From positions 1 through 7,872 of the forward strand of contig JAHFUU010000097.1 of assembly GCA_023264915.1 (NCBI GenBank): a DNA stretch of 7,872 nt, written 5' to 3'. Below the pieces are notes generated by a model. It was given only the letters and a program-made list of their open reading frames with translations. It was not told where the DNA came from and made no database searches. The DNA is from Microthrixaceae bacterium (GTDB taxonomy: Bacteria > Actinomycetota > Acidimicrobiia > Acidimicrobiales > Acidimicrobilacustridaceae). The translations under genes were made by a program, and so were the position numbers. Positions 1 through 6,056 of this stretch are shown here, in pieces (the first letter of the stretch is position 1; each line of letters begins with the position of its first letter).

Positions 1-230
1 CCGAGCTCCTCGAGCACGACACAGAGTGACGACAGGTCTCCGCCGCCGCCGCCGACCTCCTCGGGGAACGGGATGCCAAAGAGCCCGAGCTCGCCCATCT
101 TCTGGACGGCGTCCAGCGGGAACGTGTGGTCGCGATCCCATCCCTCGGAGTGGGGAGCGATCTCACCTTCGGCGAAATCGCGCACCATCCCCCGGAGCAA
201 CTCCTGTTCGGCACTCAGCTCTACAATCAT
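1..230 (-). CDS. Acyl-CoA dehydrogenase, N-terminal part (runs off the left edge)
   Basis: The - strand reads from ATG (228-230) through 76 open codons to the window edge. The protein begins MIVELSAEQELLRGMVRDFA, and further on has APHSEGWDRDHTFP, a GELGLFGIPFPEEVGG segment and then LSSLCVVLEEL. This is the usual start of the FAD-dependent acyl-CoA dehydrogenase family (all-alpha N-terminal domain: EQELLR, E-IAP, W-R---FP, GLFGI--PEE-GG-G). The family oxidises acyl-CoA thioesters to the trans-2-enoyl form and passes electrons to ETF. The FAD-binding and catalytic-base regions lie outside the window, so substrate class cannot be told. A poly-Gly run (GGGGG) replaces the more common GGSGG. There is no Shine-Dalgarno before the ATG, but a TACGAT -10-like hexamer sits 8 nt upstream, suggesting a leaderless message. 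It is divergent from pabB, with about 24 bp between the two start codons. Confidence 0.88.
   Translation of the reverse strand, partial: MIVELSAEQELLRGMVRDFAEGEIAPHSEGWDRDHTFPLDAVQKMGELGLFGIPFPEEVGGGGGDLSSLCVVLEEL
222..227 (+). promoter_or_regulatory. -10-like hexamer for pabB
   Basis: TACAAT matches the TATAAT consensus at five of six positions and lies about 27 nt before the pabB ATG, leaving a short 5' UTR with only a weak AGG (244-246) as ribosome site. It overlaps the first codons of the divergent acyl-CoA dehydrogenase gene. The -35 region (about 199-204) is poor. Confidence 0.35.
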
Positions 231-238
231 CGGCCCGG

Positions 239-244
239 ATCGTA
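239..244 (-). promoter_or_regulatory. -10-like hexamer for leaderless acyl-CoA dehydrogenase
   Basis: TACGAT on the - strand fits the actinobacterial TAnnnT -10 pattern. It ends 8 nt before the ATG at 230, which would put the transcription start at or next to the start codon. No clear -35 is visible, and the assignment is by pattern only. Confidence 0.35.
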
Positions 245-254
245 GGCTGGCGTG

Positions 255-1430
255 ATGGGTGGTGAGCATTCCTCCTTCGGTGCTCACCCGCTGGCCGTGG
301 TCGGTGGCAGGCTCTGCACCGGCCTGGTCGATGTCACGTCTGACCTCGCCGCACTCGAGCGGGCAGGCTTCTGGGCGGTGGTGTTGCCATTCGACTCGCC
401 CCCTGTGTGCGCCCGATTCGCGTCTGTACGACCCTCACCTCTGTGGCCAGGCCCACAATGGCTCGGCCCGCCCGCCGATGCGTGGGACACGAGCCTCGAT
501 CGGGTCAGCTTCGAGCACGGTGTCGAATCGATACGGTCCTCGATCGCTGCGGGCGACGTCTACCAGGTGAACCTCACCCGGGTGCTCTCGGCGCCGCTGA
601 CAGATGACCCCGCGAGGCACGGCGAGTCCTCCACCTCGACCAGCGCGGATGTCGCTGCACTGGGCGCCGCCCTCGCGGCTGGCAACCCCGCGCCGTTCAG
701 CGCCGTGGTCCGGCTGCCCGAGCAGGGGGTCCACGTCGCCTCGGCCAGCCCCGAGAGGTTCCTCGCCCGCCGGGGACCGATCGTCTGGTCGTCACCCATC
801 AAGGGCACAGCATCCACGCCTCAAGGGTTCTTGGACAAGGACCGGGCAGAGAACGTCATGATCGTGGACCTGGTCAGGAACGACCTCGGTCGCGTGTGCG
901 AGTGGGGCACGGTCACGGTCCCGGCCCTGCTCGCCGTCGAGCAGCACCCTGGTCTGTTCCACCTCGTGTCGACCGTGAAGGGTCACATGCGCAGCGCTGT
1001 CGGCTGGCCCGAGCTGATAGATGCGACGTTCCCCCCAGGCTCGGTCACCGGCGCTCCCAAGGTCGCCGCGCTTGACCACATCCGCCGGCTGGAGCCGGTT
1101 CCACGCGGCCTGTACTGCGGTGCCATCGGATGGGTGGATGCGGACAGGCAGATGGGTGATCTCAACGTCGCCATCCGCACCTTCTGGATCGACGAGGGCC
1201 GGTTGCACTTCGGCACCGGAGGCGGCATCACGTACGGTTCGACGCCTGAGGGAGAGTGGTCCGAGACCGAGCTGAAGGCACACCACCTCCTGTCGATCGC
1301 AAGCTCGACCAACGAGGCGCCGCTGCCTTCCCGCACCCACGCGGCGACCGGCCCCCGAGCACAGCTCAAGAAGAGGTCGTGGTGGTCCCCGGGCGCAGAG
1401 CCCAGAACGCGCAGATCCGCCATTCGGTGA
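255..1430 (+). CDS. pabB: Aminodeoxychorismate synthase component I (PabB)
   Basis: Chorismate-binding enzyme of 391 aa that would combine chorismate with ammonia from a PabA-type glutaminase to give 4-amino-4-deoxychorismate for folate synthesis; cytoplasmic. Numbered from ATG 255 (GTG 252 directly before it is an equal alternative), the chorismate-binding domain shows GDVYQVNLTR (about 99), ASPERFL, PIKGT (lysine 183), ENVMIVDLVRNDLGRVC, FPPGSVTGAPK (from 259), GLYCGAIGW and GTGGGITYGSTPEGEW. The lysine in PIKGT is characteristic of PabB; anthranilate synthase TrpE has alanine there, so PabB is preferred. The N-terminal part is short compared with the approximately 450-aa E. coli enzyme. 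The last 40 or so residues after ELKAHHLL (Arg/Ser/Pro-rich) match nothing I recognise and may be a loose tail. pabC follows on the same strand after 173 bp. Confidence 0.92.
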   Translation: MGGEHSSFGAHPLAVVGGRLCTGLVDVTSDLAALERAGFWAVVLPFDSPPVCARFASVRPSPLWPGPQWLGPPADAWDTSLDRVSFEHGVESIRSSIAAGDVYQVNLTRVLSAPLTDDPARHGESSTSTSADVAALGAALAAGNPAPFSAVVRLPEQGVHVASASPERFLARRGPIVWSSPIKGTASTPQGFLDKDRAENVMIVDLVRNDLGRVCEWGTVTVPALLAVEQHPGLFHLVSTVKGHMRSAVGWPELIDATFPPGSVTGAPKVAALDHIRRLEPVPRGLYCGAIGWVDADRQMGDLNVAIRTFWIDEGRLHFGTGGGITYGSTPEGEWSETELKAHHLLSIASSTNEAPLPSRTHAATGPRAQLKKRSWWSPGAEPRTRRSAIR

Positions 1431-1466
1431 CCCGAGAGCCGCAATCCGGTGATCACCACCGTCTGC

Positions 1467-1590
1467 CCGGACGGCGCCGCAAGCGCCGGGTTCCCTCGGG
1501 GGCTGCGCCCCCGGCGCATGGCCTTGCCATGCTCCCCCATCAGCGGCGGGCTCCCTGGCGGTCGCGCCGCCGGACGGCGCCGCAAGCGCC
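1467..1590. repeat. REP-like intergenic element: 21-bp direct repeats flanking hairpins
   Basis: A perfect 21-bp direct repeat, containing GACGGCGCCGCAAGCGCC, occurs at 1467-1487 and 1570-1590; each copy contains a GGCGC/GCGCC stem. Between the copies are a 7-bp perfect hairpin with a 3-nt loop (1497-1513, stem CGGGGGC), a second 7-bp perfect hairpin with a CTT loop (1516-1532, stem GCATGGC) and a third GC-rich hairpin (1557-1571, stem GGCGG). The first and third are each preceded by TCCCT. No reading frame here looks coding. The arrangement resembles REP/BIME-type dispersed intergenic palindromes. It could also slow or end transcription from pabB. That it is dispersed in the genome is inference. 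Confidence 0.7.
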
Positions 1591-1596
1591 TAGCCT
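1591..1596 (+). promoter_or_regulatory. -10-like hexamer for leaderless pabC
   Basis: TAGCCT fits TAnnnT and lies 7 nt before the pabC ATG, directly after the second copy of the 21-bp repeat. No Shine-Dalgarno is present before pabC, so a leaderless transcript is the simplest reading. The putative -35 would fall inside the repeat. Confidence 0.35.
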
Positions 1597-1603
1597 CGCC
1601 GCG

Positions 1604-2440
1604 ATGTCCGATGCAAGGGTGCTGTGGATCGACGGTGAGCTCCAGCCCGCAGATGATGCGTCGCTGTCGGTCTTCGACCATGGCGTCACCGTCGGCGACG
1701 GCGTGTTCGAGTCGCTTCGAACCGAGCGCGGTGAGCCGTTCGCCGTGACCCGGCACCTGCGCCGGCTTCACCGTTCCGCTGACGGGTTGGGCCTGAACGT
1801 GCCGTTCTCCGACGCTGAGCTTCGGGACGGCATCGGTGATGTCCTGGCCGCGAACGGGGGAGGCGAGGCCCGCATACGAGTGACCGTCACCGGCGGGACC
1901 GGCCCGCCCGACTCGACCCGGGCTGCCGACCAGCCGAAGGTCATCATCGCCACATCCGAGCTGACGTCATGGGACCCTGCGGCAGTGGTCGTGACGGTCC
2001 CCTGGCGGCGCAACGAGCACAGTCCAGTCGCGGGCCTGAAGACCACCTCCTATGCCGAGAACGTCGTCGCGCTTCGCAACGCACGCGAGCGCGGTGCTTC
2101 CGAGGCCATCTTCGCCAACACTGCCGGCAACCTGTGCGAGGGGACCGCGTCGAACATCTTCGTCGGTCTCCGAGGTCAGTTGATCACCCCCCCGCTGTCC
2201 AGTGGCTGCCTGGCGGGCATCACGCGAGAGCTGCTACTCGAGGTCACGTACTCGATCGAGCAGGACCTGCCCCTCGAGTGCCTGGGTGACATCGACGAGG
2301 GCTTCCTGTGCTCGAGCACCCGCGACGTGCAGCCGATCGCGCGCCTCGACGGCCGCGACCTGACGCCGTGTCCTGGCCCCTTGACCACGTCTGCCGCGGC
2401 GGCCTTTGCCGGGTTGGTCGCCCGGACAACTGACCCTTGA
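1604..2440 (+). CDS. pabC: Aminodeoxychorismate lyase (PabC), PLP fold-type IV
   Basis: 278-aa member of the branched-chain aminotransferase / D-amino acid aminotransferase / PabC family. In the folate pathway PabC splits 4-amino-4-deoxychorismate into p-aminobenzoate and pyruvate using pyridoxal phosphate. Visible family marks: VLWIDGEL at the N-terminus, SVFDHGVTVGDGVFESLR (about 22-40), RHLRRLHRSA, the PLP-binding lysine K146 in GLKTTSYAENVVALR, and CEGTASNIFV with the PLP-pyridine glutamate E179, then the C-terminal LAGITRELLLE and STRDVQPIARLDGR. Length is normal for the family. ATG 1604 is chosen because it opens the conserved N-terminus; an upstream extension of the frame would read through the repeat element as Arg/Pro-rich sequence and is not believable. 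Sequence alone does not separate PabC from small aminotransferases; position next to pabB decides the call. Confidence 0.85.
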   Translation: MSDARVLWIDGELQPADDASLSVFDHGVTVGDGVFESLRTERGEPFAVTRHLRRLHRSADGLGLNVPFSDAELRDGIGDVLAANGGGEARIRVTVTGGTGPPDSTRAADQPKVIIATSELTSWDPAAVVVTVPWRRNEHSPVAGLKTTSYAENVVALRNARERGASEAIFANTAGNLCEGTASNIFVGLRGQLITPPLSSGCLAGITRELLLEVTYSIEQDLPLECLGDIDEGFLCSSTRDVQPIARLDGRDLTPCPGPLTTSAAAAFAGLVARTTDP

Positions 2441-2470
2441 GGGGACTCGACCCCGACCCGGCGCCTGTGA

Positions 2471-2965
2471 TCACCGCACGACGTAGCCGAACCTGTGGGA
2501 TCGGCGAAGACGGGCAAGGTAGCCGAGCAGCAAGGCGGTGACGACGCCGAGGCCACCGTAGAGGAACCGCTGGCTCGCCGGTCCGGCACACGCCTCCTGG
2601 ACGAGCTTGGGATCCAGGGTCGAGGGCGTCGTCGTCGGTCCGGGCACCGTCGTCGACGGGGGCTGGGAGCCGAAGGGCACGCTCAGGCCTGGGGCTGCGG
2701 TGGTCGAGGTGGACGTCGGTATCTGCGCCAGAGGGCCCAGGGGCGAGGTTGAGCCTGGGGGCACGATCGTCGAGGGTGAAGCGAAGTCAGACGCGCCGAT
2801 CTCGAAGATCGGGGGGCCACACGATGCCGTCGAGCTCGCCGGCCCGCCGCGGTCGACGTCAAAGGGAAGGGTGAAGACCAGCACCGACGCCACGAAGACG
2901 ACCAGGGATGCGGCGAGCAGCACGCTGGTCGGGAAGCGCCTGACGATGGGCGGGACGGTGACCAT
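2471..2965 (-). CDS. Small two-TM membrane protein with Pro/Ser/Thr-rich extracytoplasmic linker
   Basis: 164 aa, no named function recognised. A hydrophobic segment at about 14-35 (SVLLAASLVVFVASVLVFTL) and another at about 134-151 (FLYGGLGVVTALLLGYLARL) flank a low-complexity linker rich in Pro, Ser and Thr, including TSTSTTAAPG and TTVPGPTTTPSTLD. Basic residues before helix 1 and after helix 2 (RLRRSHR) predict both ends in the cytoplasm and the linker outside. Two cysteines sit close to the membrane at each end of the linker (C49 in SCGPP, C126 in EACAGPASQR) and could form a disulfide. Small actinobacterial membrane proteins with a similar CG...C...R layout exist, to my recollection without assigned function. 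ATG 2965 is the first start after an upstream in-frame stop. It lies 159 bp downstream of the end of the extended birA frame on the same strand and is convergent with pabC. Confidence 0.72.
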   Translation of the reverse strand: MVTVPPIVRRFPTSVLLAASLVVFVASVLVFTLPFDVDRGGPASSTASCGPPIFEIGASDFASPSTIVPPGSTSPLGPLAQIPTSTSTTAAPGLSVPFGSQPPSTTVPGPTTTPSTLDPKLVQEACAGPASQRFLYGGLGVVTALLLGYLARLRRSHRFGYVVR

Positions 2966-3124
2966 GGGCGCGCAAGTCCATCACAGCCCGCCAACGATCA
3001 CACATCTGACGAACCGTGGATACCTCGCTCGTGCAGACGGACCCGTCCCGAGAAGATGAGCCTCCAGCGACCCGGCCGGCAACAGGAACTCGTCGGGCAG
3101 CCGAGCCCCGTTGGTGCTTTGGGG

Positions 3125-3286
3125 TCATGCGCCTCGAAGGTGCACGACGTCGCCTGCAACTATCTCGCGCGGACGGTCCGGGCACTCGTCGATCACGAGC
3201 AGATGGCCTTCGGGCGAGACATCGAGCGCGTCGCCAACCACGACCTCATGGCCCAGGTCGACACGCACCCGCTTGCCGATCGTGGC
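3125..3286 (-). pseudogene. birA: BirA C-terminal domain cut off by the in-frame stop
   Basis: Immediately after the TAA the same - strand frame stays open for 53 codons to TGA 3125-3127 and reads ATIGKRVRVDLGHEVVVG, later DVSPEGHLLV and REIVAGDVVHLR. This is the small SH3-like C-terminal domain of bacterial biotin ligases (typical motifs: ATIGRRVRV, GEA-DVD--G-LLV, GDVVHLR). The two parts together would give a normal ligase of about 295 aa. There is no start codon with a ribosome site at its head, so it is unlikely to be made separately. Either the gene carries a true nonsense mutation, the stop is read through, or the base call is wrong (TCA or another sense codon to TAA). Known work on E. 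coli BirA shows the C-terminal domain contributes to catalysis, so truncation should matter. Confidence 0.85.
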
Positions 3287-4012
3287 TTACATCTGCCGGT
3301 ACTCGCCGAGCAGTCCCCTCGTGAAGACGCTCTCGCCCTCGCCGGCTCGGTCGAGGTCCCGGTAGCGCGTGCCGAAGTCCGCCAGGATCTCACCGAGCAA
3401 CACCGGCCGGCTCAGAGGGTAACCCGCGATGTGGTTCATCGACGTGGCGATCGTCCCGAGATCCTCGGGCAGCGGCGACGGCCAGTTCACGTTGAGGCCC
3501 AGCCCAACCACGAGCGCAGCGACCCTTCCGTCGCCAACCACAGACTCAGCGAGCATTCCACCGAGCTTGCGAACCTGCGGGGAGCTCGCGCGACGGCCCT
3601 GACCGTGATCATGACCGTGATCATGACCCTCGTCCGTGACAACAAGGTCGTTGGGCCACTTGAGCATCGCTGGGATCCCCGCTCTGCGGCAGGCTCCTGT
3701 TGCAGCTACACCGAGGGCAATCGTGATCAAGTGAAGCCGGTCGATCTCGATTCGGGGCCGCAGCAGGATGGACACGAGCAACGATGAGCCGGGTGGTGCC
3801 TGCCAGATGCGGCCGAGACGTCCGCGGCCCGCGGTCTGGTGGTCGGCAACGAGCACGAGGCCCTCGCGTGCACCCCCACGGGCACGGTCGAGGAGATCAG
3901 CGTTGGTGGATGCAGTCTGGTGAACCCGGATCAGCTCGAAGTCGCCAGCCGATCCCAACGCCTCGCGAAGAGCTTCCCATCCTGGCTGCTCGGCGTCTTG
4001 TCCTTCGTGCAA
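3287..4012 (-). CDS. birA: Biotin protein ligase, catalytic domain (BirA), ended early by TAA
   Basis: Biotin--[acyl-CoA carboxylase] ligase: makes biotinyl-AMP and attaches biotin to the BCCP lysine. No N-terminal helix-turn-helix is present, so this is the short class that does not act as a repressor. From TTG 4012 the 241 residues show QTASTNADLL (32-41), the biotin/AMP loop TAGRGRLGRIW (60-70), PGSSLLVSILLRP, KWPNDLVV (118-125), RKLGGMLAES (148-157) and VVGLGLNVNWP. The TTG is preceded by AGGCGG (4019-4024), and no other start exists before the upstream stop. Two oddities: a HDHGHDHGQG insertion at 130-139, where the family usually has only a short loop, and a TAA (3287-3289) at the boundary to the C-terminal domain, whose sequence continues in the same frame. 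It is divergent from the carboxylase gene that encodes its likely substrate. Confidence 0.88.
   Translation of the reverse strand: MHEGQDAEQPGWEALREALGSAGDFELIRVHQTASTNADLLDRARGGAREGLVLVADHQTAGRGRLGRIWQAPPGSSLLVSILLRPRIEIDRLHLITIALGVAATGACRRAGIPAMLKWPNDLVVTDEGHDHGHDHGQGRRASSPQVRKLGGMLAESVVGDGRVAALVVGLGLNVNWPSPLPEDLGTIATSMNHIAGYPLSRPVLLGEILADFGTRYRDLDRAGEGESVFTRGLLGEYRQM
3600..3628. repeat. 12-bp tandem repeat inside birA
   Basis: TGACCGTGATCA is present twice in tandem (3600-3611, 3612-3623) with a further partial copy TGACC. On the coding strand it gives the HDHGHDHG run. The 12-bp unit keeps the reading frame, consistent with slippage duplication. Confidence 0.92.
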
Positions 4013-4018
4013 TCCACA

Positions 4019-4024
4019 CCGCCT
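4019..4024 (-). promoter_or_regulatory. Ribosome binding site supporting the TTG start of birA
   Basis: AGGCGG on the - strand lies 6 nt before TTG 4012. It supports this start, which is otherwise the only start codon between the upstream stop and the conserved domain. Confidence 0.45.
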
Positions 4025-4064
4025 CGGCTGCCCGCTGGAATGGCACGGAGGCCCTCGTGCCCCC

Positions 4065-4070
4065 TAGACA
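4065..4070 (+). promoter_or_regulatory. Possible -10 for leaderless carboxylase alpha subunit
   Basis: TAGACA (followed by T) lies 8 nt before GTG 4079, the same spacing as the -10-like boxes before the acyl-CoA dehydrogenase and pabC. It lacks the terminal T of TAnnnT in the exact register, so this is weaker than those two. Confidence 0.2.
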
Positions 4071-4078
4071 TTAGGGCC

Positions 4079-5896
4079 GTGACATCGACCACTCCCAACA
4101 CGCCGGTCAACAAGGTACCGATCGGGAAGGTCCTCGTGGCGAACCGGGGTGAGATCGCAGTACGTGTGATCCGGGCGTGCCAGGAGTTGGGCATCGCGAC
4201 GGTCGCTGTGTACTCCGACCTTGATCGCAATGCCCTCCACACGCGCCTGGCAGACGAGGCGTACGCGTTGGGTGGCCAAACAGCCGCGGAGAGCTACCTC
4301 GATACCGCTCGGATCCTCGACGTGATCGAGAGGTCCGGGGCCGAGGCGGTGCATCCCGGCTACGGCTTCTTCTCCGAGAACACCGACTTCGCCCGGGCGA
4401 TGACCGACCGGGGGTTGGTGTTCGTCGGGCCACCACCTGAGGCGATCGACGTCATGGGCGACAAGGTCTCGAGCCGCAAGGCAGCCGAAGCTGCCGGCGT
4501 GCCGGGCGTGCCGGGCATCACCGAGTTCTTGAGCTCACCTGAAGAGGTCGTCTCCTTCGGAGACATCCACGGCTGGCCGGTGGCGATCAAGGCCGCCTTC
4601 GGTGGCGGCGGCCGCGGCATGCGCGTCGTCGAGCGCGCCGAGGACGCTGCCGCAGCGTTCGACTCGGCGCGCTCCGAGGCACTGAAGGGCTTCGGTCGCG
4701 AAGAGTGCTACGTCGAGCGCTACCTGTTGTGGCCCCGGCATGTCGAGATGCAGGTGATCGGCGACCAGCAAGGCAACATGGTCTGGCTCGGTGAGCGCGA
4801 CTGCTCTGCCCAGCGCCGGCACCAGAAGCTGGTCGAGGAGAGCCCAGCGCCGAACTTCTCAGATGAGATCCGCCAGGCCATGGGCGAGGCCGCTGTGAGG
4901 GTTGCCACCGGGTGCGGCTACTACAACGCGGGCACCGTCGAGTTCCTCCTCGCGGACGATCGCTTCTACTTCCTCGAGATGAACACCCGCCTGCAGGTCG
5001 AGCACCCCGTCACCGAGATGGTCACCGGGGTCGACCTGGTTGCAGAGCAGCTACGGGTTGCCGCCGGCCTGCCACTCAGCTTCACCCAGGACGACGTGGT
5101 TCGCCGGGGACACGCGATCGAGGTCCGCATCAACGCAGAGGACCCCGCCGCGGGCAGGTTCCTGCCGGCTCCCGGCCACATCACCGAGCTCGTCCCCCCG
5201 CAGGGCTTCGGCGTCCGTTGGGACGCCGGCTACGAGTCAGGTGACGAGGTGAGCCAGTACTACGACAACCTGATCGGCAAGCTCATCTGCTGGGGGCGTG
5301 ACCGCGAGTCTGCGATCAACCGCACGTTGCGGGCTCTGCGTGAGCTGCGCCTCGAGGGGATCGCGACCACGGTCCCCGCCGACATCGCCATCATCAGGCA
5401 CCCCGACTTCCTCGCAGGCGAGCACTCGACGAGATGGGTCGAAGAGCGGCTTGACCTGTCAGGCATCGAGGCGGCCGGTGCGGCGGACACGAGAACGGCG
5501 GATCAAAAGGTACGGCGTGACATCGATGCCGAGGTCAACGGGCGAAGGTTCAGGGTCTCGCTCTGGTTGTCCGAGGCAGATGCTGCAGACCGGTCCCCCA
5601 CTCCGGGTGCGTCAGGATCCGGGGCTCAGCAGGGAAGGCCGCGGCGCCCACGGGCAGCCCACGGAGCCACGCCCGCAACCGGCACCGGCTCGGTCACCGT
5701 CCCGATGCAGGGAACGATCGTGAAGGTGCTCGTGTCGGTGGGCGACACGGTCGAGGCGGGCCAAGCCGTGTGCGTCCTCGAAGCGATGAAGATGGAGAAC
5801 CAGATCACCACCGAGACCTCGGGCACCGTCACAGAGGTGAAGGTGGGTGCGGGTGACTCCGTCGGCACGGGTGACGTGGTCATCGTCGTGGCCTGA
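4079..5896 (+). CDS. accA3: Acyl-CoA carboxylase alpha subunit: biotin carboxylase fused to BCCP
   Basis: 605 aa from GTG 4079. The N-terminal biotin carboxylase uses ATP and bicarbonate to carboxylate biotin carried on its own C-terminal BCCP domain; a separate AccD-type beta subunit, absent here, passes CO2 to acetyl-, propionyl- or longer acyl-CoA. Visible: KVLVANRGEIAVRVIRA (17-33), HPGYGFFSEN, the ATP-grasp glycine loop GGGGRGM (175-181), ERDCSAQRRHQKLVEESPAP, the catalytic EMNTRLQVEHPVTEM (300-314), GHAIEVRINAEDP, an Ala/Pro/Gly-rich linker, and the BCCP motif EAMKMEN with biotin-accepting K571. A VNGRRFRVSL segment before the linker recalls mycobacterial AccA3. Upstream in-frame starts exist (ATG 4040 and further), but they overlap the divergent birA region and add sequence unlike the family; GTG 4079 gives normal length. 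The paralogue (AccA1, 2 or 3) is not certain. Confidence 0.93.
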   Translation: MTSTTPNTPVNKVPIGKVLVANRGEIAVRVIRACQELGIATVAVYSDLDRNALHTRLADEAYALGGQTAAESYLDTARILDVIERSGAEAVHPGYGFFSENTDFARAMTDRGLVFVGPPPEAIDVMGDKVSSRKAAEAAGVPGVPGITEFLSSPEEVVSFGDIHGWPVAIKAAFGGGGRGMRVVERAEDAAAAFDSARSEALKGFGREECYVERYLLWPRHVEMQVIGDQQGNMVWLGERDCSAQRRHQKLVEESPAPNFSDEIRQAMGEAAVRVATGCGYYNAGTVEFLLADDRFYFLEMNTRLQVEHPVTEMVTGVDLVAEQLRVAAGLPLSFTQDDVVRRGHAIEVRINAEDPAAGRFLPAPGHITELVPPQGFGVRWDAGYESGDEVSQYYDNLIGKLICWGRDRESAINRTLRALRELRLEGIATTVPADIAIIRHPDFLAGEHSTRWVEERLDLSGIEAAGAADTRTADQKVRRDIDAEVNGRRFRVSLWLSEADAADRSPTPGASGSGAQQGRPRRPRAAHGATPATGTGSVTVPMQGTIVKVLVSVGDTVEAGQAVCVLEAMKMENQITTETSGTVTEVKVGAGDSVGTGDVVIVVA

Positions 5897-5948
5897 GCGC
5901 CCAGCGACGATCAAGACCCGTGGGCACTGCGCCTCACCACGTAGTGCC

Positions 5949-6002
5949 GTGTCACCGCAGAGCACTGTGTCACCGCAGAGCACTGTGTCACCACAGAGCA
6001 CT
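5949..6002. repeat. Three tandem 18-bp repeats after the carboxylase gene
   Basis: GTGTCACCGCAGAGCACT occurs at 5949-5966 and 5967-5984, and a third copy at 5985-6002 differs by one base (CCGCAG to CCACAG). There are no spacers. It lies between the stop codons of the convergent carboxylase and vWA genes. The change in copy 3 allows CCACAG (5991-5996) to pair with CTGTGG (6001-6006). Confidence 0.95.
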
Positions 6003-6030
6003 GTGGCCGGACCCGAAGGCCCGGCCACAG
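6001..6030. terminator. Probable bidirectional terminator hairpin
   Basis: A perfect 10-bp inverted repeat, CTGTGGCCGG (6001-6010) and CCGGCCACAG (6021-6030), encloses a 10-nt loop in which CC/GG can pair further around CGAA. It sits between two convergent genes, as expected for a shared terminator. Neither strand has a U-tract after the stem, which is common for hairpin terminators in high-GC actinobacteria. Confidence 0.6.
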
Positions 6031-6056
6031 CAGAGATCAACCTTGAGGTCGCGGGC

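Noticed and set aside
983..1771. A 262-codon open frame on the - strand opposite pabB/pabC
   Set aside because: Runs antisense to two recognisable genes and across the hairpin repeat; composition is Arg/Pro-rich with no family motif.
2441..2454. Hairpin GGGG-ACTCGA-CCCC as terminator between convergent pabC and the membrane protein gene
   Set aside because: Only a 4-bp stem with no U-tract; could be chance in GC-rich DNA.
3056..3787. A 243-codon + strand frame opposite birA
   Set aside because: Antisense shadow of birA; no recognisable motif.
3839..4078. N-terminal extension of the carboxylase alpha subunit by 80 residues
   Set aside because: The extra sequence overlaps the divergent birA 5' end and is unlike the family, which begins shortly before KVLVANRGEIA.
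5949..6002. CRISPR array
   Set aside because: The 18-bp units are directly adjacent without spacers; only three copies and no cas genes nearby.
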